DNA of 64,000 nt from Crocosphaera watsonii WH 8501 (GTDB lineage: Bacteria; Cyanobacteriota; Cyanobacteriia; Cyanobacteriales; Microcystaceae), in NCBI RefSeq assembly GCF_000167195.1, contig NZ_AADV02000001.1:620001-684000 (forward strand), read 5' to 3'. The position numbers and the translations under genes are program-made. The stretch's first letter is position 1; each line of letters starts with the position of its first letter. The notes under the pieces were generated by a model. That model did no database searches. It was not told the DNA's origin and saw only the letters and a program-made list of their open reading frames with translations. Below are positions 28,601-36,527 of this stretch, one piece after another.

Positions 28601-28719
28601 CTTTACAGGGATTAATTAATAGTGGCATTGACTGTCCCCCAATTAATCGCCAGCTACTGAAAACTTACATATCCTATCTCTTTGAAAATGGTCTTTTAAA
28701 ACCATTAAACAATGATTAG
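25645..28719 (+). CDS. CmlA-type diiron beta-hydroxylase / TubC_N / thioester reductase fusion
   Basis: About 1024 residues from the preferred ATG (25645 or 25648); the frame opens at a TTG at 25600. The N-terminal ~130 residues (VIIEPLINQWYAWSYLLSPATAAM ... HYSALKNPAMMGGPFI) match the oligomerization domain of CmlA, the NRPS beta-hydroxylase of chloramphenicol synthesis. A metallo-beta-lactamase fold follows with the diiron motif HxHxDH (HNHQDH, first His ~302, very near CmlA His305). Next is a TubC_N docking domain (INEFLTELDNLDIKLLLEGDRLRCNAP), then an NAD(P)H-dependent thioester reductase with TGATGFLG and the catalytic YxxxK (GGYSQSKWVAEKL). No carrier domain is present, so it must act on the upstream PCP. 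The reaction order is inferred. Confidence 0.85.
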   Translation: MMNTPVYLKPNVIIEPLINQWYAWSYLLSPATAAMYVAKSHLEMMESFVAAPQVHYSALKNPAMMGGPFINHDVSRVGEIKELLERTKKQQIQLINLAQAIDKLEQILAEEATGYSLEPLYEKVPDQLKGYVELVYDSSNNPSIRFIERLLYHSPYYNHQNQSLALSLENPDRRSFVLSTPRLPSVQNLHINLPFKAKEIDELLAMRHTAQPYAKIKNILPIKPEQKVIFSSLFTEKIPKITPKYQGDGVRIRYFGHACVLIETEDISILCDPLISNENPTGIPRYSYADLPPKIDYALITHNHQDHVMLETLLQIRHKIGTVLVPKNNKGLLIDPSLKLALEYIGFSNVKEIDELENVDIPGGQIIGLPFLGEHGDLNIAAKTAYLIQVQGRSILCAADSNNIEPRLYDHLHNLFGNLDILFIGMECDGAPYTWAYKPLLTKPTARKMDQTRRLDGSNAQKAIKLVERFSPKQVYVYAMGQEPWLKYITSLNYTEKSRPIIESNQLVQYCHNHNIISERLFGRQEIFLHSTISTQHSGNDPVNSLEKMTTEQFPTSPLLMDTEQESTPEKSINEFLTELDNLDIKLLLEGDRLRCNAPKGVLTSDIKEELKTRKPEIIAFLTPIKTQANLDAEAVLDSTIVPQTPVKIVPEPTNIFLTGATGFLGNALLYDLLQQTSATIYCLVRDESPEIAQEKLYNSLKLHYGWDDSFAPRIIPVVGDLSKPLLGLSQQQFQQIAKETDVIYHNGAWVNHTSPYSRLKSTNVLGTQEVLRLACEKTTKPVHFISTISVFNPSDLSQKRVIKESDELDPQEVPLGGYSQSKWVAEKLVTMAGERGLPVSIYRVGPISGHSNTGLFNPHDFLYKLIIGYVHLGSAPEGEMLLDILPVDYVGHVIVHLSKQGKSLDKAFHLIHSQPVSSHILFEELEEMGYKVQRIAYEQWYSQLLEVAKNSPDHPLYPLVPLFSPARSDDASAKSFNLKFDCYNTLQGLINSGIDCPPINRQLLKTYISYLFENGLLKPLNND

Positions 28720-28735
28720 AAGGATTTTCAACTAG

Positions 28736-28970
28736 ATATAGCAGTGAAGTTTCAGTTGTGAGAAAACCAAAACCAGGATCAAACACAGTGTTAACTGGGT
28801 TTATCTGTAGGCACATAATACTATTATGTCCTAATCCATTCTTGCTTCTCACATATAATTACTGACTGCTATAGATATAACAATGAGGTTTCAGTTGTGA
28901 GAAAACCAAAACCAGGATAAAACACAGTGTTAAATGGGTTTATTTGTAGGCACATAATACTATTATTTCC
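28736..28970 (+). repeat. Two tandem copies of the ~110-bp dispersed repeat
   Basis: Copies at about 28736-28831 and 28871-28970 share AGTTTCAGTTGTG/AGGTTTCAGTTGTG, GAGAAAACCAAAACCAGGAT, AACACAGTGTTAA, TGGGTTTAT and the TAGGCACATAATACTATTAT palindrome. A third, inverted copy lies at 14293-14400. They fill the 313-base gap between the fusion gene and the methyltransferase; no ORF or clear promoter is visible there. Confidence 0.8.
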
Positions 28971-29033
28971 TATAGAAAACATAAGAACTCATTATTTTCT
29001 TTCTTTTTTTTCACTTTCCCTAATTCCCCAACC

Positions 29034-29918
29034 ATGCTTACTGAAGACCGTTATACTGAATACGATACTTGGGCTTGGCTCTATAACCAAACAATGGGGC
29101 CTGAATACGGCAAAAATCAAGAAAAACCTCTAGAAATAATGTTATTGTCTCGTCTGGAAAAAGAGGCAAAACTCCTGGATCTTTGTTGTGGAACAGGTCA
29201 TTTAACCCAGCAATTACTAGAAAAAGGCTATCAGGTCACAGGATTTGATGGTTCCGAAAAAATGTTAAATTATGCCAAGGGAAATGCTCCAAAAGGTAAA
29301 TTTATGCTAGGAGATGCCCGAGAATTTCTCCTAGAAAATGAGTTTGATGGGGTAGTTTCCAGCAGTGCTTCTCTCAACCATATTTTGAGTCTAGAAGATT
29401 TAAAAAAGGTGTTTGAAAATGTTTATAGAGCATTGAACAATAATGGGTTATTCTTATTTGATATAAATCATCCAGAACAAATGGAAAAATGGTGGAAAGG
29501 GAAAATAGTTGAAGGAGAAATTGAGAGTAGATATGCTTGGATGCTAGTTCCCAGTTATGATCTAAAACAAAAGACAGGGGACTTTACTATTACTCTCTTT
29601 AAAGAGCCAGATAGTCTATACTTTTCTGTCGCATCTCTGATTAAACGACCTTTCAAAAAACTTTTATACAAAATTTTAAGCTCAAACAGATTTATAGGAT
29701 TGCGAGTTAAATTATTAGCGAACTTTTCAGACTGGGAAAAAGATTGGCAGCGATCGCAAATGGTTTATAAGGTACGAGGACACCAGTTAGAGGAGATTAA
29801 AAATACTTTAATGTCAGTGGGTTTTGTCGATATTGAAATCAAAACTATTGACGGAAACGACAATGTAGACGGTAACCACTCCGCTTATTTCCTCTGTCGT
29901 AAACCGATGAAAGAATAA
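29034..29918 (+). CDS. SAM-dependent methyltransferase (class I)
   Basis: 294 residues. Motif I LLDLCCGTGHLTQQLLEKG binds S-adenosylmethionine, motif II carries the acidic residue in VTGFDGSEKML, and a GDAREFLLENEFDGVVSS block gives motif III. The long insertion after ~150 (EKWWKGKIVEGEIESRY ... LFKEPDSLYFSVASLIKRP) is typical of small-molecule N- or O-methyltransferases. It lies 18 bases upstream of the aminotransferase and is presumably co-transcribed. The methyl acceptor (amine, hydroxyl or an intermediate of the NRPS pathway) cannot be told from sequence. Confidence 0.85.
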   Translation: MLTEDRYTEYDTWAWLYNQTMGPEYGKNQEKPLEIMLLSRLEKEAKLLDLCCGTGHLTQQLLEKGYQVTGFDGSEKMLNYAKGNAPKGKFMLGDAREFLLENEFDGVVSSSASLNHILSLEDLKKVFENVYRALNNNGLFLFDINHPEQMEKWWKGKIVEGEIESRYAWMLVPSYDLKQKTGDFTITLFKEPDSLYFSVASLIKRPFKKLLYKILSSNRFIGLRVKLLANFSDWEKDWQRSQMVYKVRGHQLEEIKNTLMSVGFVDIEIKTIDGNDNVDGNHSAYFLCRKPMKE

Positions 29919-29936
29919 GTAAAAAGTAATTGAATC

Positions 29937-31427
29937 ATGCAAGTAACTTCTAAAAATAAATCAGAAATTCAAGAACAAGCTCTCAACAATTTGGTTAAAT
30001 CTCATAACCAAAAAACTGCTACATCAAAACATAAGGCGCAGCAAAATAGAGCCATTTTAGCCGATCGCAGTGCCTTGGGAGTTAAGTTTTCTCCCGAAAT
30101 AAAAGAAATCTGTTATCCGATTATTATAGAACGTTCTCAAGGCTCAAAAATTTGGGATATTGATGGGAATGAATATATTGATATTTTAATGGGATTAGGG
30201 GTTAATTTATTAGGACATAACCCTCCTTTTATTAAAGAAGCGATCGCCCAACAACTGGAAAAAGGCATACAAGTTGGCTCTCAAACCATTTTAGCCGCCG
30301 AAGTTGCCCAGTTAGTCAAAGACTTGACTGGGATGGAGAGAGTAACCCTCAGTAACACGGGTACAGAAGCGATCATGGCAGCTATTCGTATCGCTAGAGC
30401 CGCAACTAAGCGCAAAAAAATTGCTCTATTTACCAACTCCTATCACGGCCACAGCGATCAAACTTTAGTCAGAGCTACCCTAGCAGAATATGCTAAAAAA
30501 GCCATAAATAGGAAAATATCTGAAAAAATAGGCGATAAAAGCTGGTTAAGCCAGTTGATGCGTCCCCTACAAAACCAACTGCAAAATAACCTTAACCCCA
30601 AAGCAGTGCCGGCCGCTCTTGGCATTCCCCCCAGTCAAGCCAAAGATGTTTTGGTGTTAGAATATGGCAACGATAAATCCCTAGATATTATCAAGGCTAA
30701 CCGCAAACAACTAGCAGCAGTTCTGGTGGAACCCGTCCAAAGTCGTTGTCCCCAGGTGCAACCAGAAGCATTTATTAAAGAACTGCGACAAGTTACCCAA
30801 GAAGGAGGTATTGCCCTGATTTTTGATGAAATGGTCACAGGTTTCCGTATTCATCAAGGCGGCGCACAAGCATGGTTTGGCATAGATGCTGATATTGTTA
30901 CCTATAGCAAGATCGCAGGGGGAGGTTTACCCCTATCCATTATTGCTGGAAAATCAACCTATTTAAACCGTATTGATGGAGGTATATGGAACTTTGGGGA
31001 TGACTCATCACCCTCTGTTGAAACCACCTTTTTTGCAGGGACTTATTGTAAACATCCTCTTTCCCTAGCAGCGGCCAAAGCAACCTTAACCCATCTCAAA
31101 ACAGAAGGAGCAACCCTTCAAGAAACACTTAACCAAAAGACTGCGAAAATGGTTGATTGTCTTAACTCCGATTTGGCATCTCAGGGATTAATGCTTAAAT
31201 TTACTTGTTTTGGCTCGTTTTTTGCCTTAGACCTTTCGCAAAGTGTCATTTCACCCCTAGCACTCACTTTATTATCCTATTATTTACTTAGCCGAGGGAT
31301 TCATTTACGACAAGGCGATCGCGGTGGCTTTTTATCCACATCTCATACTGATAACGATATTAATCTAATTATCCAAGCATTTAAAGATAGTATTAATGAT
31401 TTACAAGCTGGAGGATTTTTAGAATAG
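29937..31427 (+). CDS. Class III PLP aminotransferase (GSA-aminomutase-like)
   Basis: 496 residues of fold type I. An N-terminal extension of ~60 residues precedes KIWDIDGNEYIDILMGLGVNLLGHNPP. The PLP phosphate and ring contacts appear as LSNTGTEAIMAAIRIAR and SYHGHSDQ. FDEMVTGFR carries the PLP-binding Asp, and YSKIAGGG carries the catalytic Lys ~325. The family includes glutamate-1-semialdehyde aminomutase and NRPS-associated enzymes such as the myxochelin aminotransferase, which converts a reductively released aldehyde to an amine. The adjacent thioester reductase makes the same logic plausible here. It is not a housekeeping HemL: the insertion at ~180-230 is atypical. Confidence 0.88.
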   Translation: MQVTSKNKSEIQEQALNNLVKSHNQKTATSKHKAQQNRAILADRSALGVKFSPEIKEICYPIIIERSQGSKIWDIDGNEYIDILMGLGVNLLGHNPPFIKEAIAQQLEKGIQVGSQTILAAEVAQLVKDLTGMERVTLSNTGTEAIMAAIRIARAATKRKKIALFTNSYHGHSDQTLVRATLAEYAKKAINRKISEKIGDKSWLSQLMRPLQNQLQNNLNPKAVPAALGIPPSQAKDVLVLEYGNDKSLDIIKANRKQLAAVLVEPVQSRCPQVQPEAFIKELRQVTQEGGIALIFDEMVTGFRIHQGGAQAWFGIDADIVTYSKIAGGGLPLSIIAGKSTYLNRIDGGIWNFGDDSSPSVETTFFAGTYCKHPLSLAAAKATLTHLKTEGATLQETLNQKTAKMVDCLNSDLASQGLMLKFTCFGSFFALDLSQSVISPLALTLLSYYLLSRGIHLRQGDRGGFLSTSHTDNDINLIIQAFKDSINDLQAGGFLE

Positions 31428-31484
31428 TTTAATTATTTGTCGATGAAAAACTCTTAACGATTAGTATTAAGGAGATTGATTAAG

Positions 31485-31784
31485 ATGGCAGTTATCGGAA
31501 AATATTGCAAAGCATATCCCTTAAAAAGTTTACGTCAGTACGAGCAATGGACTGAAGAACTAGAAAATGTCAGGGAAGAAACTCAAGAAATTGATGGAAA
31601 GCAGGTTCAAATCAAGCGAGATTTGAGTGAAGATGATTTTCTTTATTTACAAGAAAACTATATTGTTACTGATGGTATCTTTAAAGACGAAAATGTTATT
31701 TTTGCTCAAGTCACGGATGAGTGGAAAACATTTTGTCATGAGCGACTCCAATTTGAAAATCCCTTATCTGTTGAATCTGATTAA
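31485..31784 (+). CDS. Small conserved-looking protein of unknown function
   Basis: 99 residues starting MAVIGKYCKAYPLKSLRQYEQW, with AAGGAG 10-15 bases upstream. Charged and mostly helical, with a SEDDFLYLQENYIVTDGIFKDENVIFAQVTDEWKTFC core. No membrane segment or known catalytic motif. Its place between the aminotransferase and MbtH genes, same strand and short spacing, suggests an accessory protein of the NRPS pathway. I do not recognise the family. Confidence 0.7.
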   Translation: MAVIGKYCKAYPLKSLRQYEQWTEELENVREETQEIDGKQVQIKRDLSEDDFLYLQENYIVTDGIFKDENVIFAQVTDEWKTFCHERLQFENPLSVESD

Positions 31785-31899
31785 CTAAAAAATCTTAATT
31801 GATTGCCCAATAAAAATAAATCTAGTATAATAGTTATGTTATGGTTAACGCCTAAAAATAATCTAGGAATATATACGGTCTAATCTATCAGAAAGAACA

Positions 31900-32106
31900 A
31901 TGAAACAAGATGAGCGAGAAGATACAACAAACTATCGGGTTGTTGTTAATCATGAGGAACAGTATTCTATCTGGCCAGACTATCGAGATATTCCGGCCGG
32001 TTGGAGAGATACAGGAAAAAGTGGACAAAAAGAAGACTGTCTTGAGTATATAAAAGAAGTCTGGACAGATATGCGTCCCTTAAGTTTGCGAAAAAAGATG
32101 GAATAA
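31900..32106 (+). CDS. MbtH-like protein
   Basis: 68 residues with the full MbtH signature: [53 protein letters not shown]. The invariant Trp residues, the PxGW turn and [10 protein letters not shown] are all present. MbtH proteins bind NRPS adenylation domains and are often needed for their solubility and activity, so this one should serve one or both synthetases upstream. Short N-terminal extension, otherwise normal length. Confidence 0.95.
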   Translation: MKQDEREDTTNYRVVVNHEEQYSIWPDYRDIPAGWRDTGKSGQKEDCLEYIKEVWTDMRPLSLRKKME

Positions 32107-32258
32107 TATTTACCATAGAGACGTTGATGAAAATGAGAGTCTAGTTTTTGTCTTAAAAAATTGTTTATTCTAAATTGGTTTGTGGGGTGAAAACTAATAT
32201 GTCTATTATTAGTACATTAATTCTTTTGAAACATAAAAGCTAATCGGTACACAAATCT

Positions 32259-32744
32259 ATGACTCAAACTTATCCTAACCATTCACTGGACTTATTGTTT
32301 CCAGGGGACTTACCCATAGAGCAAGAACTTAATAATTCTGATCAAGAAAAATTGAGCCAAATAGTCACTAAATTTTTACAAGTATTCAAGCAACCATCAT
32401 CTGAAAAAGAACTAATAATCCTGGAAGAGATATTAGTCTGTCTTCGCTCCATAGAAGTTGTTTACTGTGAAATTCCTTCAACACAATCCTATCTTGAGAA
32501 CTGGGAAATTTTTGATTACGATCAGTATTTTAATGTCATGCGGATCAAAAGTTCTAAACAAGCATTCTCTTTGTTGAAAGGCATTGTTACTGCTTATCAT
32601 TCAATTGTTTTAGTTGAATGTGAAAATAAACAACTAAACTCAACTCAGATAGAACTGCAAAAAAAAGGGTTTATCAGCTATGCAAAATTACTGATGAGGG
32701 TATGTGATTTACCTATTACTTCTCCAGATATGTCTCCAATATAG
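32259..32744 (+). CDS. Unknown helical protein downstream of MbtH
   Basis: 161 residues, predicted almost entirely helical (SDQEKLSQIVTKFLQVFKQPSSEKELIILEEILVCLRSIEVVYCEIPS ... WEIFDYDQYFNVMRIKSSKQAFSLLKGIVTAYHSIVLVECE). No signal peptide or membrane helix, no motif I recognise. It is followed 120 bases later by another helical protein of unknown function. Position at the end of the NRPS gene group suggests, but does not prove, a pathway role. Confidence 0.65.
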   Translation: MTQTYPNHSLDLLFPGDLPIEQELNNSDQEKLSQIVTKFLQVFKQPSSEKELIILEEILVCLRSIEVVYCEIPSTQSYLENWEIFDYDQYFNVMRIKSSKQAFSLLKGIVTAYHSIVLVECENKQLNSTQIELQKKGFISYAKLLMRVCDLPITSPDMSPI

Positions 32745-32866
32745 CGTTTCTCGCGCCTCCAAACTCCGAACTCCAAACACTAGAAAACTCTGTACCTCAC
32801 AAGTATGAGAAGTGCTATATCTCTTTAATTACATTGCAAAAAATTTAGTATTGACCATAATAGCAA

Positions 32867-33439
32867 ATGAAACAGCCTAAATCTCTAGAAACCTGGAAAG
32901 GATTCCACTGGTGCTTTTTTATTAATATCCAGGGTCTAATTATTTGTCTAAAACGCTTTGAAAAATATGTAATAGTTGAAGACATTACTAAAGCTAAAAT
33001 TGAACTAGAAACAGCCACCGAATTAATTTTAGCTTCGGGAGCAGCTATGGAATTAGCAGGTACTTTTAACCGACAAGAGTACGAAGATAACGTGCGTCAA
33101 ACCATGAAACCACCTAATGTTGAATCACAAAACTTTAGTGGTTTGATGTCTTGGGAACACGGAGCTTTAATACAGCTTTGGAAAAAACTTCGCCCTATTT
33201 TTAACAATTTACCATCTTCATTAAAACCAGAGTATGAAAATTTTATTAATGCTTATTGGGGTCTCGTAAATGCCCATAAACAAATCTGTAAAAAGTTTGG
33301 TGGTGAAGAATCAGGGAGCTTACGTTTTGGAAATACCAAAGCAGTTGATACCCTAGAAAAGTTTGCTCATGCAAGAGGAAAACTTATAGGCTCAACAGTT
33401 GCCGAAGATATGGAGCCAAAAGCAAAAAGTAGGGTTTAA
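32867..33439 (+). CDS. Unknown helical protein, possible NRPS-cluster tailoring enzyme
   Basis: 190 residues: WKGFHWCFFINIQGLIICLKRFEKY, then KIELETATELILASGAAMELAGTFNRQEYEDNVRQTMKPPNV, FSGLMSWEHGALIQLWKKLRPIF, and AHKQICKKFGGEESGSLRF. The spaced polar residues (HW near the N-terminus, an EH pair, an AHKxxC helix and GSLR) look conserved and enzyme-like. The helical layout loosely recalls heme-dioxygenase/IDO-like helical folds, but I cannot assign a family. Same strand as, and the last gene of, the NRPS group before a new promoter. Confidence 0.65.
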   Translation: MKQPKSLETWKGFHWCFFINIQGLIICLKRFEKYVIVEDITKAKIELETATELILASGAAMELAGTFNRQEYEDNVRQTMKPPNVESQNFSGLMSWEHGALIQLWKKLRPIFNNLPSSLKPEYENFINAYWGLVNAHKQICKKFGGEESGSLRFGNTKAVDTLEKFAHARGKLIGSTVAEDMEPKAKSRV

Positions 33440-33505
33440 ATTTTTTCTGAATCTTCAAAATTACCGAATAATTATTAAAAAAATATTTTCAGTCTATTGC
33501 TTTAC

Positions 33506-33535
33506 TTGACAGAAATTGGTAAAAAGTGTTATATT
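33506..33535 (+). promoter_or_regulatory. Sigma70-type promoter before the adhesin gene
   Basis: TTGACA at 33506-33511 and TATATT at 33530-33535 with 18 bases between. The next gene starts at about 33856, giving a long leader. The 33440-33855 stretch holds no other recognisable gene; it separates the NRPS group from the adhesin unit. Confidence 0.5.
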
Positions 33536-33855
33536 GTTGTCAGTGTTATAGTTCAGTCACAAATCAATGGTGCAGTTAATTTGTGCTAGTTGAATCCTAA
33601 ATTTAACCAACAATATATATGAGTTCTTAACTCGTTGGATGAATTAATAATTACAGGATATAAAATATTGGAAAACCCGGTCGAATTTCCCACAGGAATT
33701 CGATTATTGTTGTTGTGCTTCAAGTCGATGTCTATGGTTAGCAAGCATTACATTTTGACATGAAATGTCATACTTGCATAATTAAAGAAGATTTGTTAAG
33801 GAAATCTTGCATAAATGCTCATTTTATGTTTATAAATCCCCGTAGCAAAGTTATC

Positions 33856-35166
33856 ATGGAAAAGTATTCAACTCTTGAGAAGATTAAACCCTTATTAGCG
33901 ACCAATTTGCCAAATAAACATACTAATATGCTAGAAAAGACCAGATTAGTCCTCATTGACGGTAATGTAGACCATCCTCAGCAACTCAAAGAAGGGGTTG
34001 CGCGAGGAACAAGCACCATTATTTTAGACCAAAATCAAGACGGTGTCGAACAAATCAGCAAAATTTTAGCTACTCACACCAATATTGATAGTGTTCACCT
34101 CGTTTCTCACGGTTGGTCCGGTGGACTGCAACTGGGAAACAGTGAACTAAGTCTTGATACTTTCGAGCAGTATCTAAGTCAAGTGGGAACTTGGGCTAAA
34201 AAGTTGACCGGGGCATCACTATTACTCTATGGTTGTCAGGTAGCTTTAGGAGAACAAGGCCGTCGCTTTCTGGAACGCTTACGCCAGGTTACAGGGGCTA
34301 ACATTGCTGCTTCAAGCGATCGTGTTGGTAATGCCCTCAAAGGTGGAAATTGGCATCTAGATGTTAGTGTCGGGCAGATTGCAGAGGAATTAGCCTTTTT
34401 ACCCCCAACTCAACAGGCTTATACTGGTGTCTTTGATCCCATAATCAGTATGATAGCCGATGAATTGGTGTTGGTTGAAGACGAACTCACTCAAACAACC
34501 CTTACTTTTACCTTGAGTGAACCCCCCCCAGATGGTGGTATTGAGGTTAGTATTGAGAACAATCAACCATTTGGTTTAGCTGACTTTCAATTAGCCCCTT
34601 TCCCTATTTCTCCAATTCCTCCCACCACTACTGGTATCGATCGTGGCCGCCTTGGTGGACCCGCTGGGAACCAGATCCTTCAATTCACCGTTATTGATCA
34701 AACTGCTACCATCACCATTGCTATTTTTGATGATCCAGATCGTACACCGGAAGGTAATATAACTGATCCCGACGGACCATTGCGCAATGATGATCAAGGG
34801 GTAGAAGACTCTATCTTTACCCTGCTTCCTGGGGCAGGATACGAAGTTGATGGCAGTGCTAATGTGGTCGCTCTAACCCTAGCAGATACCCGCTCTCAAC
34901 TTGGACCCTCCGGGCCAATTGTTTCCCTCACAACCACCCCTGAGATTCTCTTTGAGTCAGAGGAAACTGTTTTAACCTTTAACTTTACCCTTAGCGAACC
35001 CCCACCAGAAGGAGGAGTTAGTGTTACCGTTACTGGGGATGTAGCTGAAAGTTTGACTCAGTTGGATTTGCTTGAGCTTGATACAGTGGGAGGTGATTTC
35101 CCCGTTGGTGATTTTGATTTTTCAGGTTTCGATTTTAATATTACTAGTGCAGCTTGGCGAAAGTAA
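33856..35166 (+). pseudogene. DUF4347-type surface adhesin, 3' end cut off by IS630
   Basis: Begins (MEKYSTLEKIKPLLATN ...) with a DUF4347 domain at ~30-190: TRLVLIDGNVDHPQQLKEGV, DSVHLVSHGWSGGLQLG, GASLLLYGCQVALGEQGRRFLERLRQVTGANIAASSDRVGN, GGNWHLDVSVGQI. Such domains head very long repeat-rich cyanobacterial surface proteins. Two Calx-beta-like repeats follow, each with LTFTLSEPPPDGG or LTFNFTLSEPPPEGG. Coding similarity stops at 35146, the IS630 boundary, and the frame ends six codons inside the element. The intact protein would have been far longer. An earlier in-frame start exists at 33760. Confidence 0.8.
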
Positions 35167-36525
35167 TCCACCAGATTTTTTACAGAAACTTTCGTGACTA
35201 GCCACGACAATGTGTTTCAATGAAACTAACGGAAGAATCTCGAAGTTGATGTCCATGATAAAAGCATTGCCAATTAACCTCTCCAACCTACAGAAAACAG
35301 TACTCCAACAAATAGTGAGAGGGACAACAAACCCCTATCGCCTTGTTAGACGAGCCAAGCTAATCTTAGCCGCAGCATCAGGAGAGAGCAATAGTTCGAT
35401 TAGTCGAAGATTAGAATTAGACCGAGTACAAGTGCGTCAGTGGCGATCGCGATGGTTTGAGGAGAGAGAAAAACTGAGTGCCGCCGAAGAACAACAGGTA
35501 ACGGAGAAAGCATTAATGGTCTTGATCAAAGGAATTTTAAGCGATCGCCCAAGACCTGGAACAACAAAATCCTTTACGGTCGAACAAGTAGTCCAGATTG
35601 TAGCGATCTCTTGTGAAGAATGTGAAAAATCAGACAGACCAGTGAGCCATTGGACACCTTCAGAGTTGGCGGATGAAGCCATAAAAAGAGGAATTGTCGA
35701 AAAGATTTCCCCCCGTAGTGTGGGGCGTTTTTTAAAAAGAAGCGACATTACAACCACATCTCGTTCGTTACTGGTTAAATGCCAAAATTGATGATCCCTT
35801 AAAATTTAAAAAGCAAGTCAAATATATCTGTGAACTTCATCAAGAAGCTAAAACTTTGTTAGAACAAGGAATTCATTTAATTAGTACAGATGAAATGACA
35901 GGGATTCAAGCTCTTGAGAGATTATTTCCGAACAAAAGAATCAAGCCTAAATAAGTAGAAAAAATCGAATTTGAATATGAAAGACACGGAACTTTAAGCT
36001 TGATTGCGAACTGGGATGTGGCAAGAGGAAAAATTGTTAGTTCCTCTATTGGACCGACAAGAACAGAACAAGATTTTTCTGAACATATCCAGAGAACGAT
36101 TAAGATTGATGAAAAAGCAGAATGGATTTTTATTGTAGATCAACTCAACACTCATAAATCGGAAAGCTTAGTCAAATTAGTAGCAGAAAGCTGTGGAATT
36201 ACTATTGATTTGGGGAGAAAAGGAAAGGAGGGGATTTTGCAATCTATGGACAGCAGAGCAGATTTTTTATCAGATGAATCTCATCGAATTCGCTTTGTTT
36301 ATATTCCCAAACATACATCGTGGCTTAATCAAATTGAGTGTTGGTTTTCGATCTTAGTCAGGCGTTTACTCAAAAGAATTACTGTCCGTTCAACTGAAGA
36401 ACTATCCCAAAAAATTCTCAATTTTATTGATTACTTTAATCAACATTTTGCTAAGCCGTTCGTTTGGAAATTTAAGGGCTTTAAAGATCATAAGTGACTG
36501 GTGGATTATTTTTGATAAGCTGCAC
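35147..36525. mobile_element. IS630-family insertion sequence
   Basis: Both ends read CTAGTGCAGCTT going inward, followed by a matching TAATCCACCAG block: left at 35144-35176, right as the complement of CTGGTGGATTA ... AAGCTGCACTAG ending near 36528. The TA of CTAG at each side fits the TA target duplication of IS630/Tc1-type elements. It carries one broken transposase. The flanking genes are unrelated and both truncated exactly at the element. Confidence 0.82.
35249..36497 (+). pseudogene. IS630 transposase, frameshift plus in-frame stop
   Basis: The N-terminal helix-turn-helix part (RRAKLILAAASGESNSSISRRLELDRVQVRQWRSRWFEER) is intact. After KRSDITTTS the frame shifts; the correct frame resumes as RYWLNAKIDDPLKFKKQVKYICELH and LISTDEMTGIQALER (catalytic D in STDEMTGIQ). 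A TAA at 35952-35954 interrupts IKPK*VEKIEFEYERHG. The rest, with FIVDQLNTHKS (second D) and PKHTSWLNQIECWFSIL (E), is open to 36497. Two lesions make the enzyme inactive unless complemented. Confidence 0.82.
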
Positions 36526-36527
36526 TA

